A DNA stretch of 64,000 bases from Hyphomicrobiales bacterium (GCA_900469615.1 UBYA01000014.1:62001-126000), one strand, 5' to 3'. Numbered from the stretch's first letter, positions 1 to 10,067 are shown. The notes: generated by a model from the letters alone, not told the origin. Program-made: numbers and translations.

Positions 1-1043
1 CGCCCGATATCGAGAACCTCTATGCGCGGCTCGGCACGGATGGGCCGCATCTGATGTTTGCCGGGCACACGGATGTCGTGCCGGTCGGCGATGCCGCCTC
101 GTGGAGCCATCCGCCCTTTGCCGCCGACATCGCCGACGGCGAGCTTTTCGGGCGCGGCGCGGTGGACATGAAGGGCGGCATTGCATGCTTCGTCGCGGCC
201 GTGGCGCGTCATATCGAGAAGCACGGCAAGCCTGCCGGCTCGATCTCCTTCCTGATCACCGGCGATGAAGAGGGACCGGCGATCAACGGCACGGTCAAGC
301 TGCTGCAATGGGCGGCCGAACGCGGCGAAAAATGGGATGCGTCGCTCGTCGGCGAACCCACCAATCCGGAACGGCTCGGCGACATGATCAAGATCGGCCG
401 CCGCGGCTCGCTCACCGGCTTCATCACGGTACATGGCGTTCAGGGCCATGCTGCCTACCCGCACCTTGCCGACAATCCGGTACGCAGCATCGTCAAGCTG
501 ACGGAAGCACTGCTCGATCCGCCTTTCGATGCCGGCACGGACAGCTTCCAGCCGTCCAACCTCGAAGTGACGACCATCGATGTCGGCAATGCCGCCACCA
601 ACGTCATCCCCGCCAAGGCGACCGCGACCTTCAACATCCGCTTCAACGACACATGGACGGCCGATACGCTGAAGGCGGAAATCCTTGCCCGCCTGGACGC
701 CGCGGCGGCCGACGAAACGCTTCGCCCCGGGCGCCCGCCGGCGAAATACGACATCACCTGGTCGGAGCGGCCGAGCCACGTCTTCCTCACGCGCAACAAT
801 GCGCTGATCGCCTCGCTCTCTTCGGCCGTCGAGAACATTACCGGCCAAAGGCCGGCGCTTTCGACCACCGGCGGCACCTCCGACGCCCGCTACATCAAGG
901 ATTATTGCCCCGTCGTGGAATTCGGCCTCGTCGGCCAGACCATGCATATGGTCGACGAGCGCGTGGCGCTCGCGGATCTCGAAACGCTGACCGGGATCTA
1001 CCAGACCTTCATCCAGCGCTGGTTCGAGAATGCCGACCTTTAG
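1..1043 (+). CDS. dapE: Succinyl-diaminopimelate desuccinylase, 5' end outside window
   Basis: Hydrolyses N-succinyl-LL-2,6-diaminopimelate to LL-diaminopimelate and succinate, a late step of the lysine and peptidoglycan diaminopimelate pathway in the cytoplasm. The open frame runs in from the left edge (codons in phase from base 3), so the first few dozen residues are missing. Visible M20 metallopeptidase motifs are the zinc-binding FAGHTDVVP near the start, [10 protein letters not shown], the catalytic TGDEEGPA, a VGEPT motif, and a C-terminal [11 protein letters not shown] followed by the metal-binding histidine in GQTMHMVDE. The stop overlaps the start of the next gene by 14 bases, which suggests translational coupling. 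Family assignment is secure. Confidence 0.95.
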   Translation, partial: PDIENLYARLGTDGPHLMFAGHTDVVPVGDAASWSHPPFAADIADGELFGRGAVDMKGGIACFVAAVARHIEKHGKPAGSISFLITGDEEGPAINGTVKLLQWAAERGEKWDASLVGEPTNPERLGDMIKIGRRGSLTGFITVHGVQGHAAYPHLADNPVRSIVKLTEALLDPPFDAGTDSFQPSNLEVTTIDVGNAATNVIPAKATATFNIRFNDTWTADTLKAEILARLDAAAADETLRPGRPPAKYDITWSERPSHVFLTRNNALIASLSSAVENITGQRPALSTTGGTSDARYIKDYCPVVEFGLVGQTMHMVDERVALADLETLTGIYQTFIQRWFENADL

Positions 1044-1629
1044 GGAAGTCCAATACTATCTGTCCGGCCTGTGGCTGCTGATCCGCATGGATGCGCGCGG
1101 CTTCCAGTATCTGGATATATCGGACCGCGGCATGCTGCGCTCCTTCTGGGCGATCTTCTGGAGCCTGCCCTCGATCGGCATTTCCTGGCTTTGGTGGCAG
1201 CAGGCCTATCTCACCGCCATGCCGCCGGAGACCTCGACCGGTCTCGCCTTCTTTCTGCGACTAGCGCTGGTCGAGGCGGCCAACTGGCTGATCCCGCTCG
1301 TTCTCGCCGGCGTGCTGCTGCTGGTTTTTCGTTTCGGCGACAAATTCGCCCCGATCGTCGTCGTCGTGAACTGGCTCGGCGTGCCGACATCCTACCTGAA
1401 CGCGCTGCTCATCGCATTGATCGCCTTCGTTCCCGGCACGAGCGGGCTGGCGGCGCTTCTATGGCTTGTCCTGATGATGGCGATCGTTTTTTCGCTGGCG
1501 CGCATGCTCAGAATGATCTGCGGCACGCATCCGCTCTTCGTCGGCGCGCTGACGCTGGTGCTGTTGATCCCGACCATGCTGCTGACCGATTTCCTCCAGC
1601 GCTTCCTCGGTGTCTATCCGCCGGGTTGA
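1030..1629 (+). CDS. Multi-pass membrane protein of unknown function
   Basis: A 199-residue very hydrophobic protein with about four or five predicted membrane spans: around residues 40-57, 75-102, 105-132, 136-156 and 168-188. The N-terminal 35 residues are amphipathic and charged. I recognise no catalytic motif. It starts inside the last codons of dapE and is therefore probably co-transcribed and coupled to it. From memory this small membrane gene commonly follows dapE in rhizobia, which supports a real gene but not a function. It meets the arsC-like gene tail to tail with a one-base gap. Confidence 0.8.
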   Translation: MPTFREVQYYLSGLWLLIRMDARGFQYLDISDRGMLRSFWAIFWSLPSIGISWLWWQQAYLTAMPPETSTGLAFFLRLALVEAANWLIPLVLAGVLLLVFRFGDKFAPIVVVVNWLGVPTSYLNALLIALIAFVPGTSGLAALLWLVLMMAIVFSLARMLRMICGTHPLFVGALTLVLLIPTMLLTDFLQRFLGVYPPG

Positions 1630-1630
1630 G

Positions 1631-2032
1631 CTAGCGGCTGACGATTTCGCCGTCTTCCTTGGTGAAGAGACCGATATCCGGATTCGGCAAGATATCGAGG
1701 ACAACTTCAGACGGGCGGCAGAGGCGCACGCCTTTCTCGGTCACTACGATCGGGCGATTGATCAGGATCGGGTGCTCCATCATCCGATCGAGAAGCTGAT
1801 CGTCGGCGAGATCGGGATCACCCAGGCCGAGCTCATCATAGGGCGTCCCCTTTTGCCGAAGCAGATCGCGGACTGTCAGGCCCATGGCGGCGATGAGCTT
1901 CGCCAACTCTTCGCGGCTGGGCGGCGTCTTCAGATATTCGATGACGACAGGCTCCTCCCCCGACTGCCGGATCATCGCCAGCGTGTTGCGCGACGTGCCG
2001 CAAGCGGGATTATGATAGATCGTCACCGTCAT
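1631..2032 (-). CDS. arsC: ArsC-family (glutaredoxin-type) arsenate reductase-like protein
   Basis: A 133-residue thioredoxin-fold protein of the ArsC/Spx family. The N-terminus [15 protein letters not shown] carries the single catalytic-type cysteine followed by the Arg of the anion-binding loop. Downstream are TPPSREEL, a [10 protein letters not shown] segment and [20 protein letters not shown], where R773-type ArsC has its substrate-binding arginines. The start chosen is the ATG at 2030-2032, because upstream in-frame codons lie inside truA and would prefix the compact fold with unrelated residues. It overlaps the truA end by 23 bases and is probably the last gene of the fmt-truA run. There is no arsR or arsB nearby, so true arsenate reduction is inferred from family only. 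Confidence 0.82.
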   Translation of the reverse strand: MTVTIYHNPACGTSRNTLAMIRQSGEEPVVIEYLKTPPSREELAKLIAAMGLTVRDLLRQKGTPYDELGLGDPDLADDQLLDRMMEHPILINRPIVVTEKGVRLCRPSEVVLDILPNPDIGLFTKEDGEIVSR

Positions 2033-2813
2033 CGCTGCTCCCTTCGCCGGCAGGCAAACCGGCATCATCGCGATAATCCACCTGCATGAAATAGAGCCCG
2101 TCCGGCGGAGCGACAGGACCGCAAGCCTTGCGATCCCGCGCTTCGAGCGCGGCGCGCACATCGCCGGGCGTCCACTTGCCCTCGCCCGCCAGCTTCAGCG
2201 TGCCGGCGAAGGAGCGGATCTGGTTATGCAGAAAACTTTGCGCCGTCGCACGGATCTCGATCAACTCGCCGCCGCGCGTCACGTCCAGCCGGTCGAGCGT
2301 GCGCACGGGGCTGTTCGCCTGGCAATGCGCCGAGCGGAAGGTGGTGAAATCATGCCGGCCGACAAGTGTCTGCGCGGCCGCATGCATGGCCTCGTGATCC
2401 ATGTCCTTCGGCACCCACCATGCGCGTCCGGCTTCCAGCGCCAGCGGCGCGCGGCGGGCAATGATGCGGTAAAGATAATGGCGGCGGATGGCCGAAAAAC
2501 GGGCGTCGAAGCGCGCATCGACCTCATCGATGTCGAGAATGGCGACGCGGTCGCCGGCAAGCCGCAGATGGGCATTGAGCGCGTTGCGCAGCGTATAGGT
2601 CTTCCACTCCTTGGAGAGATCGGCATGCATGACCTGACCCATGGCATGCACGCCGGAATCGGTGCGCCCGGCGCCACGGATCGAAACAGTCTCGCCGGTC
2701 AGGGACAGGATGGCGCCTTCGATCGCACCCTGCACGGAGGGACCGTTTTCCTGGCGCTGCCAGCCGACATAGGGAATGCCGTCATATTCGACGGTCATTT
2801 TATAGCGCGGCAT
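2010..2813 (-). CDS. truA: tRNA pseudouridine(38-40) synthase TruA
   Basis: Converts uridines 38-40 in the anticodon stem of many tRNAs to pseudouridine. The 267-residue protein opens with the family-typical [16 protein letters not shown] and carries the catalytic aspartate in [14 protein letters not shown]. Later motifs include RHYLYRI, the HDFTTFRS stretch and [13 protein letters not shown]. The start codon overlaps the fmt stop codon by one base (TGATG), so the two are translationally coupled. The order fmt-truA is common in alphaproteobacteria. Confidence 0.96.
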   Translation of the reverse strand: MPRYKMTVEYDGIPYVGWQRQENGPSVQGAIEGAILSLTGETVSIRGAGRTDSGVHAMGQVMHADLSKEWKTYTLRNALNAHLRLAGDRVAILDIDEVDARFDARFSAIRRHYLYRIIARRAPLALEAGRAWWVPKDMDHEAMHAAAQTLVGRHDFTTFRSAHCQANSPVRTLDRLDVTRGGELIEIRATAQSFLHNQIRSFAGTLKLAGEGKWTPGDVRAALEARDRKACGPVAPPDGLYFMQVDYRDDAGLPAGEGSSDDGDDLS

Positions 2814-3760
2814 CAGGCTTGCTCCGAGGCAAACACGGTGCCCGGCGCAATCGGCGTGCCGCGCAGGAAATCGGCTGCCGCCAGCGGCTTGCCGCCGGCC
2901 TTCTGCAGCTTCGTGAGACGCACGGCACCGGAGGCGCAGGCGACCACGAGATCATCCGTCAGCACGCGGCCGGCCGGCCCGCTGCCATCTGCCAATTCCG
3001 AACCCAGCACCTTGATGCGCTCGGGACGACCGGCGATATCAGCCTCGAACCAGGCGCCGGGAAAAGGCGACAGGCCGCGAATATGATTATGAACGTCCAC
3101 CGCCGGCTTGCCGAAATCGATGCGGGTCTCGGCCTTGTCGATCTTTGCGGCATAGAGAATGCCTTGCGAGGGTTGCGCCGTCAGCGGCAGTTCGTCATGC
3201 TCCAGCTTGTTCATCGCCTCGGCCATGGCTTTCGCACCGACGAGCATCAGCCCGTCGTGCAGTTCGCCAGTGGTCATGGTGCCGCCGATCTCCACCTCGC
3301 GTGTGAGCGCGACCGGGCCGGTATCCAGCCCCTTGTCCATCTTCATCACCATCATGCCGGTCTTGGCGTCGCCAGCCATGATCGCCCGCTGGATGGGGGC
3401 AGCGCCGCGCCAGCGCGGCAGCAGCGAGGCATGCCCATTATAACAGCCGAGACGCGTGCCAGTGAGGATCGCTTCCGGCAGCAGCAGGCCGTATGCGACG
3501 ACGACGGCGACATCGGCATCCAGGTCGCGGAAGCGCTGGCGCTCGTCCGGGTCCTTGAAGTTGACCGGCGTGAACACCGGCAACCCCAACAATTCGGCCG
3601 CCTGATGCACCGGCGATTTCTGCAGGTCCAGCCCGCGCCGGCCGCCGGGGCGCGGCGGCTGCGTATAAACGGCGCGAACCTTGTGCCCGGCATCGATCAA
3701 GGACCGCAGCGTCGGCACGGAGAATTCGGGCGTTCCCATGAAAATGATGTTGAGCGACAT
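2813..3760 (-). CDS. fmt: Methionyl-tRNA formyltransferase
   Basis: Transfers a formyl group from 10-formyl-tetrahydrofolate to initiator Met-tRNA. The 315-residue protein shows [15 protein letters not shown] at the N-terminus, the catalytic Asn-His of the [19 protein letters not shown] segment, DTGPV, and the C-terminal tRNA-binding domain with [13 protein letters not shown] chose the ATG of MSLNIIF at 3758-3760; a start three codons earlier is also possible. The cytoplasmic partner deformylase (def) lies upstream but is separated by the FitAB toxin-antitoxin genes, an unusual interruption of the normally tight def-fmt pair. Confidence 0.96.
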   Translation of the reverse strand: MSLNIIFMGTPEFSVPTLRSLIDAGHKVRAVYTQPPRPGGRRGLDLQKSPVHQAAELLGLPVFTPVNFKDPDERQRFRDLDADVAVVVAYGLLLPEAILTGTRLGCYNGHASLLPRWRGAAPIQRAIMAGDAKTGMMVMKMDKGLDTGPVALTREVEIGGTMTTGELHDGLMLVGAKAMAEAMNKLEHDELPLTAQPSQGILYAAKIDKAETRIDFGKPAVDVHNHIRGLSPFPGAWFEADIAGRPERIKVLGSELADGSGPAGRVLTDDLVVACASGAVRLTKLQKAGGKPLAAADFLRGTPIAPGTVFASEQA

Positions 3761-3820
3761 GCGATCCATCCGGCTGAGATATCAAGTTTCGAACGACCCG
3801 GGCATCATCGGGGGCGAATG

Positions 3821-4240
3821 CTAGCCGTCTTCAAACGGGTTTATGAGCTTGAGATCAAGCCCCTCGAAATCTTTTGTGTTGCGCGTCGCCAATGTCGCGC
3901 CGTTCGTGAGGCAGATTGCGGCGATCATGGCGTCTTGCACGGAAATCTGATGGCCCGAACGCTCCCGGCGGGCACGAATACGGCCCGTCTCAATGGCAGA
4001 ATTTTGATCGAAGCGAAGGATCCTGCCGTGGAACGACGCGAGCAAAGCATTGAAGATTTTCGCGTAACGATCGGACTGCGTGCGAAGCAAGAAGCGCTCA
4101 GCACCACAGGATTGCTCCATCATCACGATATCGCAAATATAGAATTCCGTGCTTGACCGAGCCTTCATCCAGATAGTTACATTTTGATCCGGAACAGGTC
4201 TTTCCAACTCAGAAATAACATTCGTATCGAGGACGATCAT
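3821..4240 (-). CDS. PIN-domain toxin, FitB/VapC type
   Basis: A 139-residue PIN-domain protein, predicted to be a magnesium-dependent endoribonuclease and the toxin of a type II toxin-antitoxin pair. The acidic residues expected in the active site are visible: D5 (MIVLDTN), E42 (DIVMMEQSCGAE), D103 (SVQDAMIAAI) and D124 (TRNTKDF). The opening MIVLDTNVISEL is typical of the FitB branch. It overlaps the upstream antitoxin by four bases (ATGA), the usual coupled arrangement. Nothing in the active site looks broken. Base composition looks lower in GC than the flanking fmt and def genes, consistent with acquisition by transfer. The RNA target cannot be read from the sequence. Confidence 0.9.
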   Translation of the reverse strand: MIVLDTNVISELERPVPDQNVTIWMKARSSTEFYICDIVMMEQSCGAERFLLRTQSDRYAKIFNALLASFHGRILRFDQNSAIETGRIRARRERSGHQISVQDAMIAAICLTNGATLATRNTKDFEGLDLKLINPFEDG

Positions 4241-4527
4241 TCAAAGTCCTCGACAGGACGGCCGAAGTCCTTCTTTCGCTCCGCCTCGATTTCTTCCATG
4301 ATAAGTGCATATTCCGCTGCTGCGGTATCGTTACCATCATAAAGGATCGGTCTCAGAAGATCCCAAGCCGACAGTCGAGGGGTCTCCGTTTCGGCTTTCT
4401 CCGCGATCAAGGCCTTCTGCAAGAGTTCTTTTGCCTCTTCCGAAAGGCTGCGTCCGGCTTGCCTCGCCCGTCTTGCGATATCCTGCTTCATGGGCTCGGA
4501 AATATCGCGAATCAAAAGATCACTCAT
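4237..4527 (-). CDS. FitA/VapB-like ribbon-helix-helix antitoxin
   Basis: A 96-residue protein with an N-terminal ribbon-helix-helix DNA-binding segment (LLIRDISEPMKQDIARRARQ, then GRSLSEEAKELLQKAL) and an acidic, flexible C-terminus expected to wrap the toxin. This is the FitA / plasmid-stability layout. The start at 4527 is backed by GGAGG six bases upstream. The gene is led by a promoter with a perfect palindrome across its -10 region, the expected site for autorepression by the FitAB complex. It lies directly downstream of def. Function is by family and context; neutralising activity is inferred. Confidence 0.88.
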   Translation of the reverse strand: MSDLLIRDISEPMKQDIARRARQAGRSLSEEAKELLQKALIAEKAETETPRLSAWDLLRPILYDGNDTAAAEYALIMEEIEAERKKDFGRPVEDFE

Positions 4528-4540
4528 GCGCGCCTCCGCT

Positions 4541-4582
4541 TGATATCAACGATATCATAGGCGCTCGTAGCTGATCTTTCAA
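4541..4582 (-). promoter_or_regulatory. Promoter and palindromic operator of the FitAB-like module
   Basis: On the minus strand a -35 TTGAAA (4582-4577), a 17-base spacer and a -10 TATGAT (4559-4554) lie just after the def stop codon. A perfect 7-3-7 palindrome, TGATATC-AAC-GATATCA (4541-4557), overlaps the -10 box and ends 13 bases before the antitoxin ATG. Ribbon-helix-helix antitoxins normally bind such palindromes to repress their own operon. Promoter and operator are predictions from sequence. Confidence 0.7.
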
Positions 4583-4591
4583 TGACGCCGA

Positions 4592-5107
4592 TCAGAGAGC
4601 CTTGGACTTGGCGGCCTTGGTGAACTTCTTGATCACCATCTCGCGCTTGAGGCGGGAAATGTAGTCGATGAACAGCACGCCGTTGAGGTGGTCGATCTCG
4701 TGCTGTACGCAGGTCGCCAGCAAACCGTCGGCTTCGGTGAGCTGCTCCTTGCCGTTGCGGTCCAGATGCTTGACGGTGACGCGCGCCGGGCGCTCCACTT
4801 CGGCATAATAATCGGGAATGGAAAGGCAGCCTTCCTCATAGACCGAGCGCTCGTCCGACGACGCGACGATTTCCGGATTGATGAAGACCAGCGGCGTCTT
4901 CTCCTCGCCCTCGCGCGCGATATCGATGACAAGCATGCGGCGGGGAACGCCGATCTGGATCGCCGCAAGGCCGATGCCGGGCGCGTCGTACATGGTTTCC
5001 AGCATGTCGTCGGCGAGGCGCTGAATTTCGGTATCGACCTGCTCGATGGGCTTGGAAGCCTGGCGGAGCAGCGGATCGGGCAAAATGATAAGTGGCTTGA
5101 TCGTCAT
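4592..5107 (-). CDS. def: Peptide deformylase
   Basis: Iron-type metallohydrolase removing the formyl group from nascent polypeptide N-termini. The three family motifs are intact: [18 protein letters not shown] (metal-binding Cys) and QHEIDHLNG (catalytic Glu with two metal-binding His). At 171 residues it has the usual length. The start chosen is the ATG at 5105-5107 (MTIKPLI), which has GGGA at a proper distance. An ATG four codons upstream is an alternative. It is the first gene of a minus-strand run in which the FitAB module separates it from fmt. Confidence 0.96.
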   Translation of the reverse strand: MTIKPLIILPDPLLRQASKPIEQVDTEIQRLADDMLETMYDAPGIGLAAIQIGVPRRMLVIDIAREGEEKTPLVFINPEIVASSDERSVYEEGCLSIPDYYAEVERPARVTVKHLDRNGKEQLTEADGLLATCVQHEIDHLNGVLFIDYISRLKREMVIKKFTKAAKSKAL

Positions 5108-5293
5108 GACGTTTCCCATAACGCATCTTCTTGCGCGATGGAATCGTCAAGATGGCTGTGAGGCCGTGTTTTTTCAAAGAGCACAATCCGGGCCGCTATC
5201 GCTGGCTCGGAAATCATGTTCACGTTTTGATCTGGATATTCACGGCGATTTTGCTATGGTGCCGATGAAAACGTCATCAGCGCGTCAGGTTTC

Positions 5294-6472
5294 ATGTCCT
5301 TCATCCTCTTCGGCCAAGCCATTTCCACGGTCCAGATTCTGACTGCCCTCGTCATTCTGCTTGCTATCGCGGTGCTCGTCCTTTTCATCCGCGGCCGGGC
5401 ACGCGCGGAAGACGATATGCTCGATGCCGAGCACACGATGGCGGCGTTGCTGCGGTCTCAGGCGGAGATGCAGGGCCGGCTCGCCACCATGGCAGAGGTG
5501 TTCGGCTCCCGGCAGGCCGAGCTCAACCAGGCGATCGGCCAGCGTCTGGACGGCATGTCGCAACGGGTGACGGCGACGATCGGCGAGCAGACGCGCTCGA
5601 CGCATGAAAACCTGCGCCGGCTGCAGGAAAGGCTTGCCGTCATCGACGCGGCGCAGACCAATATCCAGTCGCTGGCAAAGGATGTCGTCGGGCTTCAGGC
5701 CATCCTTTCCAACAAGCAGACGCGCGGCGCTTTCGGCCAGGCGCGCATGGAAACCATCGTCGCCGATGGGCTGCCGATGGGCGCCTATGCCTTCCAGCCG
5801 ACGCTTTCGAACGGCTCGCGGCCGGACTGCACCGTTCGCATGCCGAACGGCTCTCCGCCGCTGGTTATCGATGCCAAATTTCCGCTGGAAGCCTGGAATG
5901 CCATCCGTGCCGCCGCCAGTCCCGAACATGGCAAGATCGCCGCCCAGCAGTTTCGCCGGGATCTGGAGCTGCATATTCGCGATATCGCCGAGAAATACCT
6001 CATTCCGAGCGAGACCCAGGACACGGCTTTCCTGTTCGTGCCCTCCGAATCGATCTTCGCGGAGATTCACGAGAACTTCGAGCCGATCGTGCAGAAGGCC
6101 CAGCGCGCCCGCATCGTCATCGTTTCGCCATCGCTTTTGATGCTGTCGATCCAGGTCATCCAGGCCGTGCTGAAGGACCAGCGCATGCGCGAGCAGGCCC
6201 ATGTCATCCAGAGCGAGGTTGCACATCTGATGGACGATCTTTCCCGCCTGGATGAGCGCGTGCGCAAACTCCAGGGTCATTTCGCCATGGCGCAGAAGGA
6301 TGTCGACATGATCGTCACCTCGGCGGACAAGCTGGCAAGGCGCGGCGAACGGATCGAGGCGCTGGAATTCGATACCGCGAAAGAGCCTGCAAAGACGCGC
6401 TCCGAAGAGAAGCCCAAGCCTGTCGACAACCGCACGAGCCAACTCAAGCTGAGGGTGGTTGACGAAGACTGA
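5294..6472 (+). CDS. rmuC: RmuC-family DNA recombination protein
   Basis: A 392-residue RmuC homologue, implicated from E. coli genetics in limiting recombination between inverted repeats. The layout is an N-terminal membrane anchor (about residues 15-34), a coiled coil (about 40-130), then a nuclease-like core. Core signatures include GAFGQARMETIVADGLP, VIDAKFPLEAW, FLFVPSESIFAEIHE and the SPSLLMLSIQVIQA helix. It lies divergent to def with a 186-base gap. The biochemical activity is not firmly established in the family. Confidence 0.92.
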   Translation: MSFILFGQAISTVQILTALVILLAIAVLVLFIRGRARAEDDMLDAEHTMAALLRSQAEMQGRLATMAEVFGSRQAELNQAIGQRLDGMSQRVTATIGEQTRSTHENLRRLQERLAVIDAAQTNIQSLAKDVVGLQAILSNKQTRGAFGQARMETIVADGLPMGAYAFQPTLSNGSRPDCTVRMPNGSPPLVIDAKFPLEAWNAIRAAASPEHGKIAAQQFRRDLELHIRDIAEKYLIPSETQDTAFLFVPSESIFAEIHENFEPIVQKAQRARIVIVSPSLLMLSIQVIQAVLKDQRMREQAHVIQSEVAHLMDDLSRLDERVRKLQGHFAMAQKDVDMIVTSADKLARRGERIEALEFDTAKEPAKTRSEEKPKPVDNRTSQLKLRVVDED

Positions 6473-6574
6473 TCGCTTCGGCAGTGTCGCGCCCAAGTCG
6501 ATGCATGATCCCAAAGACACAAAGCAGCCTTCGGGCGGGATCGTGCAAGATCAACACGCAGGGCGGGATATCGC

Positions 6575-7474
6575 ATGATCACTATTTTCGGTTCCATCAA
6601 CATGGACCTCATCGCCACCACGGATCGCTTGCCTAAGCCGGGCGAGACAGTTGCCGGCAACGGTTTTTCCACCGCCGCCGGCGGCAAGGGGGCCAATCAG
6701 GCGCTGGCCGCACGCCGCGCCGGCGCAACGGTGCGCCTCAGCGGCGGCGTCGGCAACGATAGCTTTGCCGAGCCCGCGCTCGCCCTGCTCGATACGGCCG
6801 GCACCGATCTTTCCGCTGTCAAACGCGTCTCCGAGCCGACCGGCACGGCCCTCATTCTGGTGGGGGGCGACGGCGAGAACATGATTGCCGTCGTGCCTGG
6901 CGCCAACGGCACCAATACGCCGCACGACGCCACCGCCGCCGTCGCCGCGCTGAACCCGGGCGACACCCTCATGCTTCAGTTCGAAATTCCCGTCGACGCC
7001 GTCGAGACGGCGCTGAACGCCGCGAAGGCGAAGGGCGTGCGCACCGTGCTCAACCTCGCGCCCCTGATCCCGGACGCCGCCCGTCTCGGCCGGCTTGCCG
7101 ATATCGTCATCGCCAACGAAACGGAATTCGAGAGGCTCGCCGGTCAGGACAACATGTCGGCATCCGAGCGGGAAGCCGCCCTCGTGCGCCTGCATGGCGA
7201 GACCGGCCAGACGCTGATCGTCACGCTTGGCGGCGATGGCGTCATCGCCATCCGCGACGGAGAGCTTTCGCGCGCCAAGGGCCTCGTCATCGAGCCGGTC
7301 GACACGGTCGGCGCCGGCGACACGTTCTGCGGCTATTTTGCCGCAAGCCTCGACCAGGGACTGGATTTTCACGCCAGCCTGCGCCGTGCCGCGGTGGCCG
7401 GCTCGCTTGCCTGCCTGAAGCCCGGAGCGCAGCCGTCCATTCCTGTTGCCAGCGAAGTGGCCGACAACCTTTAA
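6575..7474 (+). CDS. rbsK: Ribokinase (PfkB family)
   Basis: Phosphorylates D-ribose to ribose 5-phosphate with ATP. The 299-residue protein has the N-terminal PfkB signature region (FGSINMDLIATTDRLP, then TAAGGKGANQA), the ribose-lid strand, and the C-terminal catalytic motif DTVGAGDTFCGYF with the catalytic Asp. No rbs ABC-transporter genes are adjacent. A chemoreceptor follows, and beyond it a nucleoside hydrolase. Nucleoside hydrolase yields free ribose, so use in nucleoside salvage is a reasonable inference. Other PfkB sugar kinases share the fold, so substrate is probable rather than certain. Confidence 0.88.
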   Translation: MITIFGSINMDLIATTDRLPKPGETVAGNGFSTAAGGKGANQALAARRAGATVRLSGGVGNDSFAEPALALLDTAGTDLSAVKRVSEPTGTALILVGGDGENMIAVVPGANGTNTPHDATAAVAALNPGDTLMLQFEIPVDAVETALNAAKAKGVRTVLNLAPLIPDAARLGRLADIVIANETEFERLAGQDNMSASEREAALVRLHGETGQTLIVTLGGDGVIAIRDGELSRAKGLVIEPVDTVGAGDTFCGYFAASLDQGLDFHASLRRAAVAGSLACLKPGAQPSIPVASEVADNL

Positions 7475-7497
7475 AGATAAAATTTCGTAAGCATTGC

Positions 7498-7527
7498 GAA
7501 GCGCAATTAATTAAATTTTTGCGCTTC
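7498..7527. promoter_or_regulatory. Perfect 9-bp inverted repeat upstream of the chemoreceptor
   Basis: GAAGCGCAA (7498-7506) and TTGCGCTTC (7519-7527) form a perfect inverted repeat with a 12-base AT-rich centre (TTAATTAAATTT). It lies 23 bases after the rbsK stop and about 140 before the chemoreceptor start. No T-run follows the right arm on the plus strand, so it may be an operator rather than a terminator. The regulator is unknown. Confidence 0.5.
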
Positions 7528-7667
7528 CGTATCATTCTCCTCTGGCCTGACGTGCATGGCCTTCCGGCTCCGGCAGGATTTTCGCGGCGGCCCCATGAAG
7601 GGGCCATCCTGTGCCGACTTTGCATCCGGATAATGCTTATCCGACGCATCGCATTTTCGAGGAAATG

Positions 7668-10013
7668 ATGTTCATCTTTCGTATGAAGTCGCTTGCGGCC
7701 AAGCTGATCTTGGTCACTGGGCTGGCGATCGCGCTTGTCTTGCTGGTTTCCAACTTCTTGCTGATTTCGCAAACCCGCGACCGTGTCGAAGCGCTGACAA
7801 TGGATCAGGCCAATACCGAGGCCAAATCCATTTCCAACGAGATCGCCGCGAATATCGGCGAAATGGCCAGCGCCGCGCGCTCCATGGCGGCCATCATCGG
7901 TCGCGGCCACGAAGGTCATACCTTCGATCGCAAGGGTATCATCAACATCCTCAAGGCCAACGTCGAACAGAACGCCTTTGCCTTCGGCAGCTGGTTCTGC
8001 GAGCAGCTCGGCGCGCTGGACGGCAAGACGACCGAGCTTGCCAACAACAAGGACGAAGGCGTCAACGAAAAGGGTGCCTTTGCGCCCTACTGGTCCAAGA
8101 CGAAGGATGGCGGCATCCAGTTCTCGACCTTCGACAACGACTATACGGCCCCCTGGTGGAAGCTTGCCGCCGAAAGCGGCAAGGGCGCGATCACCCCGCC
8201 CTATCTCGCCCAGGGCACCGATGTTCCGACGACCATGAGCTCGATCGCCTATCCGGTCATGTCCGGCGGCAAGCTGATCGGCGTCGCAGGCGTCGACATC
8301 TCGCTGAGCTCGCTTTACACGAAGCTGCTGAAGCTTCATCCCTTCGGCTCAGGCCGCGTCCTGCTGGTTTCGCAGGACAACAAATGGCTCGTCGCGCCGA
8401 GCGTCGATCTGCTGATGAAGGATTATAACGGCGCAGGCACCGACGTCATCAAAGCGGCACTGACCTCCTCCTCCGCAAGCATCCTCAAGGACCTCTCCGA
8501 AAACGGCGGCGAAGCATTCGACCGCGTCGTCTATCCCTTCGCAGTACCCGGCCTCAACGCGACCTGGGTGGTTCTCATCGACGTGCCGCACAGCGCAATC
8601 GTCGCGCCGGTCCGCGATCAGACCTACATGATGATCATCGCCGGCATACTCGTTCTCGCCGCCGTCATGCTGGCTCTCTATGCCGCCGTGCGCGGCTTCG
8701 TGCAGAAGCCGCTCGCGGGTCTTATCGCAAGCGTCAACCGCCTCAGCGCCGGCAATTACGCCGAAAAAGTCGCCGGGCAGGATCGCGCCGACGAAGTCGG
8801 TTCCGTCGCAAAGGCACTGGAAGGCTTCCGTTTCGCGCTGGCCGATACCAAGCGGCTGGAAGGCGAAGCCAACGATCAACGCCTGGCCGCCGAGGGCGAA
8901 CGCCGCCGCTCGGAGAACGAACGCAACGAAAGCATTGCGCTGCAGCGCCATATCGTCAGCGTTCTCGGCCAAAGCCTCTCGGAGCTCTCGAAGGGCAATC
9001 TCAACCAGCGGATCACGGACGATTTCCCGGGTGAATACGCCCAGCTCAAGCAGGACTTCAATGCCGCGCTTGCCAGCCTGGAAGAGACCGTGCACACGGT
9101 CAATGTGAGCGTCGGCAACATCGGCAGCGGCACTGGAGAAATCAGCAACAGCGCCTCTGATCTTGCCCGCCGCACCGAACAGCAGGCGGCAAGCCTCGAG
9201 GAGACGGCAGCCGCCCTCAACGAGCTGACCGCACAGGTCAACTCCAGCGCCGAGAACGCCCGTACGGCCGCCAGCAGCGTCAACGCCGCCTCCGAGGACG
9301 CCGAGCATTCCGGCGAGATCGTCCAGCGGGCCATTGCCTCCATGCACGGCATCGAGCAATCGTCGCAGGAGGTCTCCCGCATCATCGGCGTCATCGACGA
9401 GATCGCCTTCCAGACCAACCTGCTTGCCCTGAACGCCGGCGTCGAAGCCGCCCGTGCGGGCGAGGCCGGCAAGGGCTTTGCGGTCGTGGCGCAGGAAGTG
9501 CGCGAACTGGCCCAGCGCTCCGCCAACGCTGCCAAAGAAATCAAGACCCTGATCAATGCCTCGGCCGGACAGGTCAAGGAAGGCGTCGATCTGGTCGGCC
9601 GCGCCGGCGATGCCCTGCACAAGATCGCCCAGCAGGTGATGGAGATCAACGGCCTCATCCGCCAGATCTCGGCTTCCGCGAGCGAGCAGGCGGTCGGGCT
9701 GAAGGAAATCAACTCGGCCATGAACCAGATGGACCAGGTCACACAGCAGAACGCAGCGATGGTCGAAGAGACCACCGCATCCAGCGTGGCGCTTGCCGAG
9801 GAAGCACAGGGCCTGAGAGCTCTGGTCGCACGCTTCCGCACCGCAGGCTCCATTCAGGACAATGCCGGTGCGTTGCGGGCGACTGCACAGCAGATGCGTG
9901 CGCCGTCGTCGCCCCGCAGGGCAACCGCGCCCGCAGCGGCACCGACGCGCAGGGCCGCTCCTCAGACCCACGGCGCCAATGCCCTCGCCCAGGACGACTG
10001 GGAAGAATTCTGA
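7668..10013 (+). CDS. Methyl-accepting chemotaxis protein with dCache sensor and C-terminal CheR/CheB tether
   Basis: Transmembrane chemoreceptor of about 781 residues that modulates CheA. Order: membrane span near residues 8-30, periplasmic double-Cache domain to about 315, second span about 319-341, HAMP, then the cytoplasmic methyl-accepting domain with the hairpin tip [21 protein letters not shown]. The C-terminus ends DDWEEF, matching the xWxxF pentapeptide that tethers CheR/CheB. The sensor contains DYTAPWW where amino-acid-binding dCache domains carry an arginine, so an amino-acid ligand is less likely. The position between rbsK and a nucleoside hydrolase recalls, from memory, S. meliloti McpX, a sensor of quaternary ammonium compounds; orthology is unproven. 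The start at 7668 has GAGGA upstream; ATGs at 7665 and 7683 are alternatives. Confidence 0.9.
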   Translation: MFIFRMKSLAAKLILVTGLAIALVLLVSNFLLISQTRDRVEALTMDQANTEAKSISNEIAANIGEMASAARSMAAIIGRGHEGHTFDRKGIINILKANVEQNAFAFGSWFCEQLGALDGKTTELANNKDEGVNEKGAFAPYWSKTKDGGIQFSTFDNDYTAPWWKLAAESGKGAITPPYLAQGTDVPTTMSSIAYPVMSGGKLIGVAGVDISLSSLYTKLLKLHPFGSGRVLLVSQDNKWLVAPSVDLLMKDYNGAGTDVIKAALTSSSASILKDLSENGGEAFDRVVYPFAVPGLNATWVVLIDVPHSAIVAPVRDQTYMMIIAGILVLAAVMLALYAAVRGFVQKPLAGLIASVNRLSAGNYAEKVAGQDRADEVGSVAKALEGFRFALADTKRLEGEANDQRLAAEGERRRSENERNESIALQRHIVSVLGQSLSELSKGNLNQRITDDFPGEYAQLKQDFNAALASLEETVHTVNVSVGNIGSGTGEISNSASDLARRTEQQAASLEETAAALNELTAQVNSSAENARTAASSVNAASEDAEHSGEIVQRAIASMHGIEQSSQEVSRIIGVIDEIAFQTNLLALNAGVEAARAGEAGKGFAVVAQEVRELAQRSANAAKEIKTLINASAGQVKEGVDLVGRAGDALHKIAQQVMEINGLIRQISASASEQAVGLKEINSAMNQMDQVTQQNAAMVEETTASSVALAEEAQGLRALVARFRTAGSIQDNAGALRATAQQMRAPSSPRRATAPAAAPTRRAAPQTHGANALAQDDWEEF

Positions 10014-10035
10014 GACTGCAGTCCGAGTGAAATCG

Positions 10036-10067
10036 AAAGGCCGCCGGAGCGATCCGGCGGCCTTTTT
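10036..10067 (+). terminator. Rho-independent terminator of the chemoreceptor gene
   Basis: A 13-bp perfect stem, AAAGGCCGCCGGA / TCCGGCGGCCTTT, with a GCGA loop runs directly into TTTTT, starting 23 bases after the chemoreceptor stop. Strong intrinsic terminator. Confidence 0.9.
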
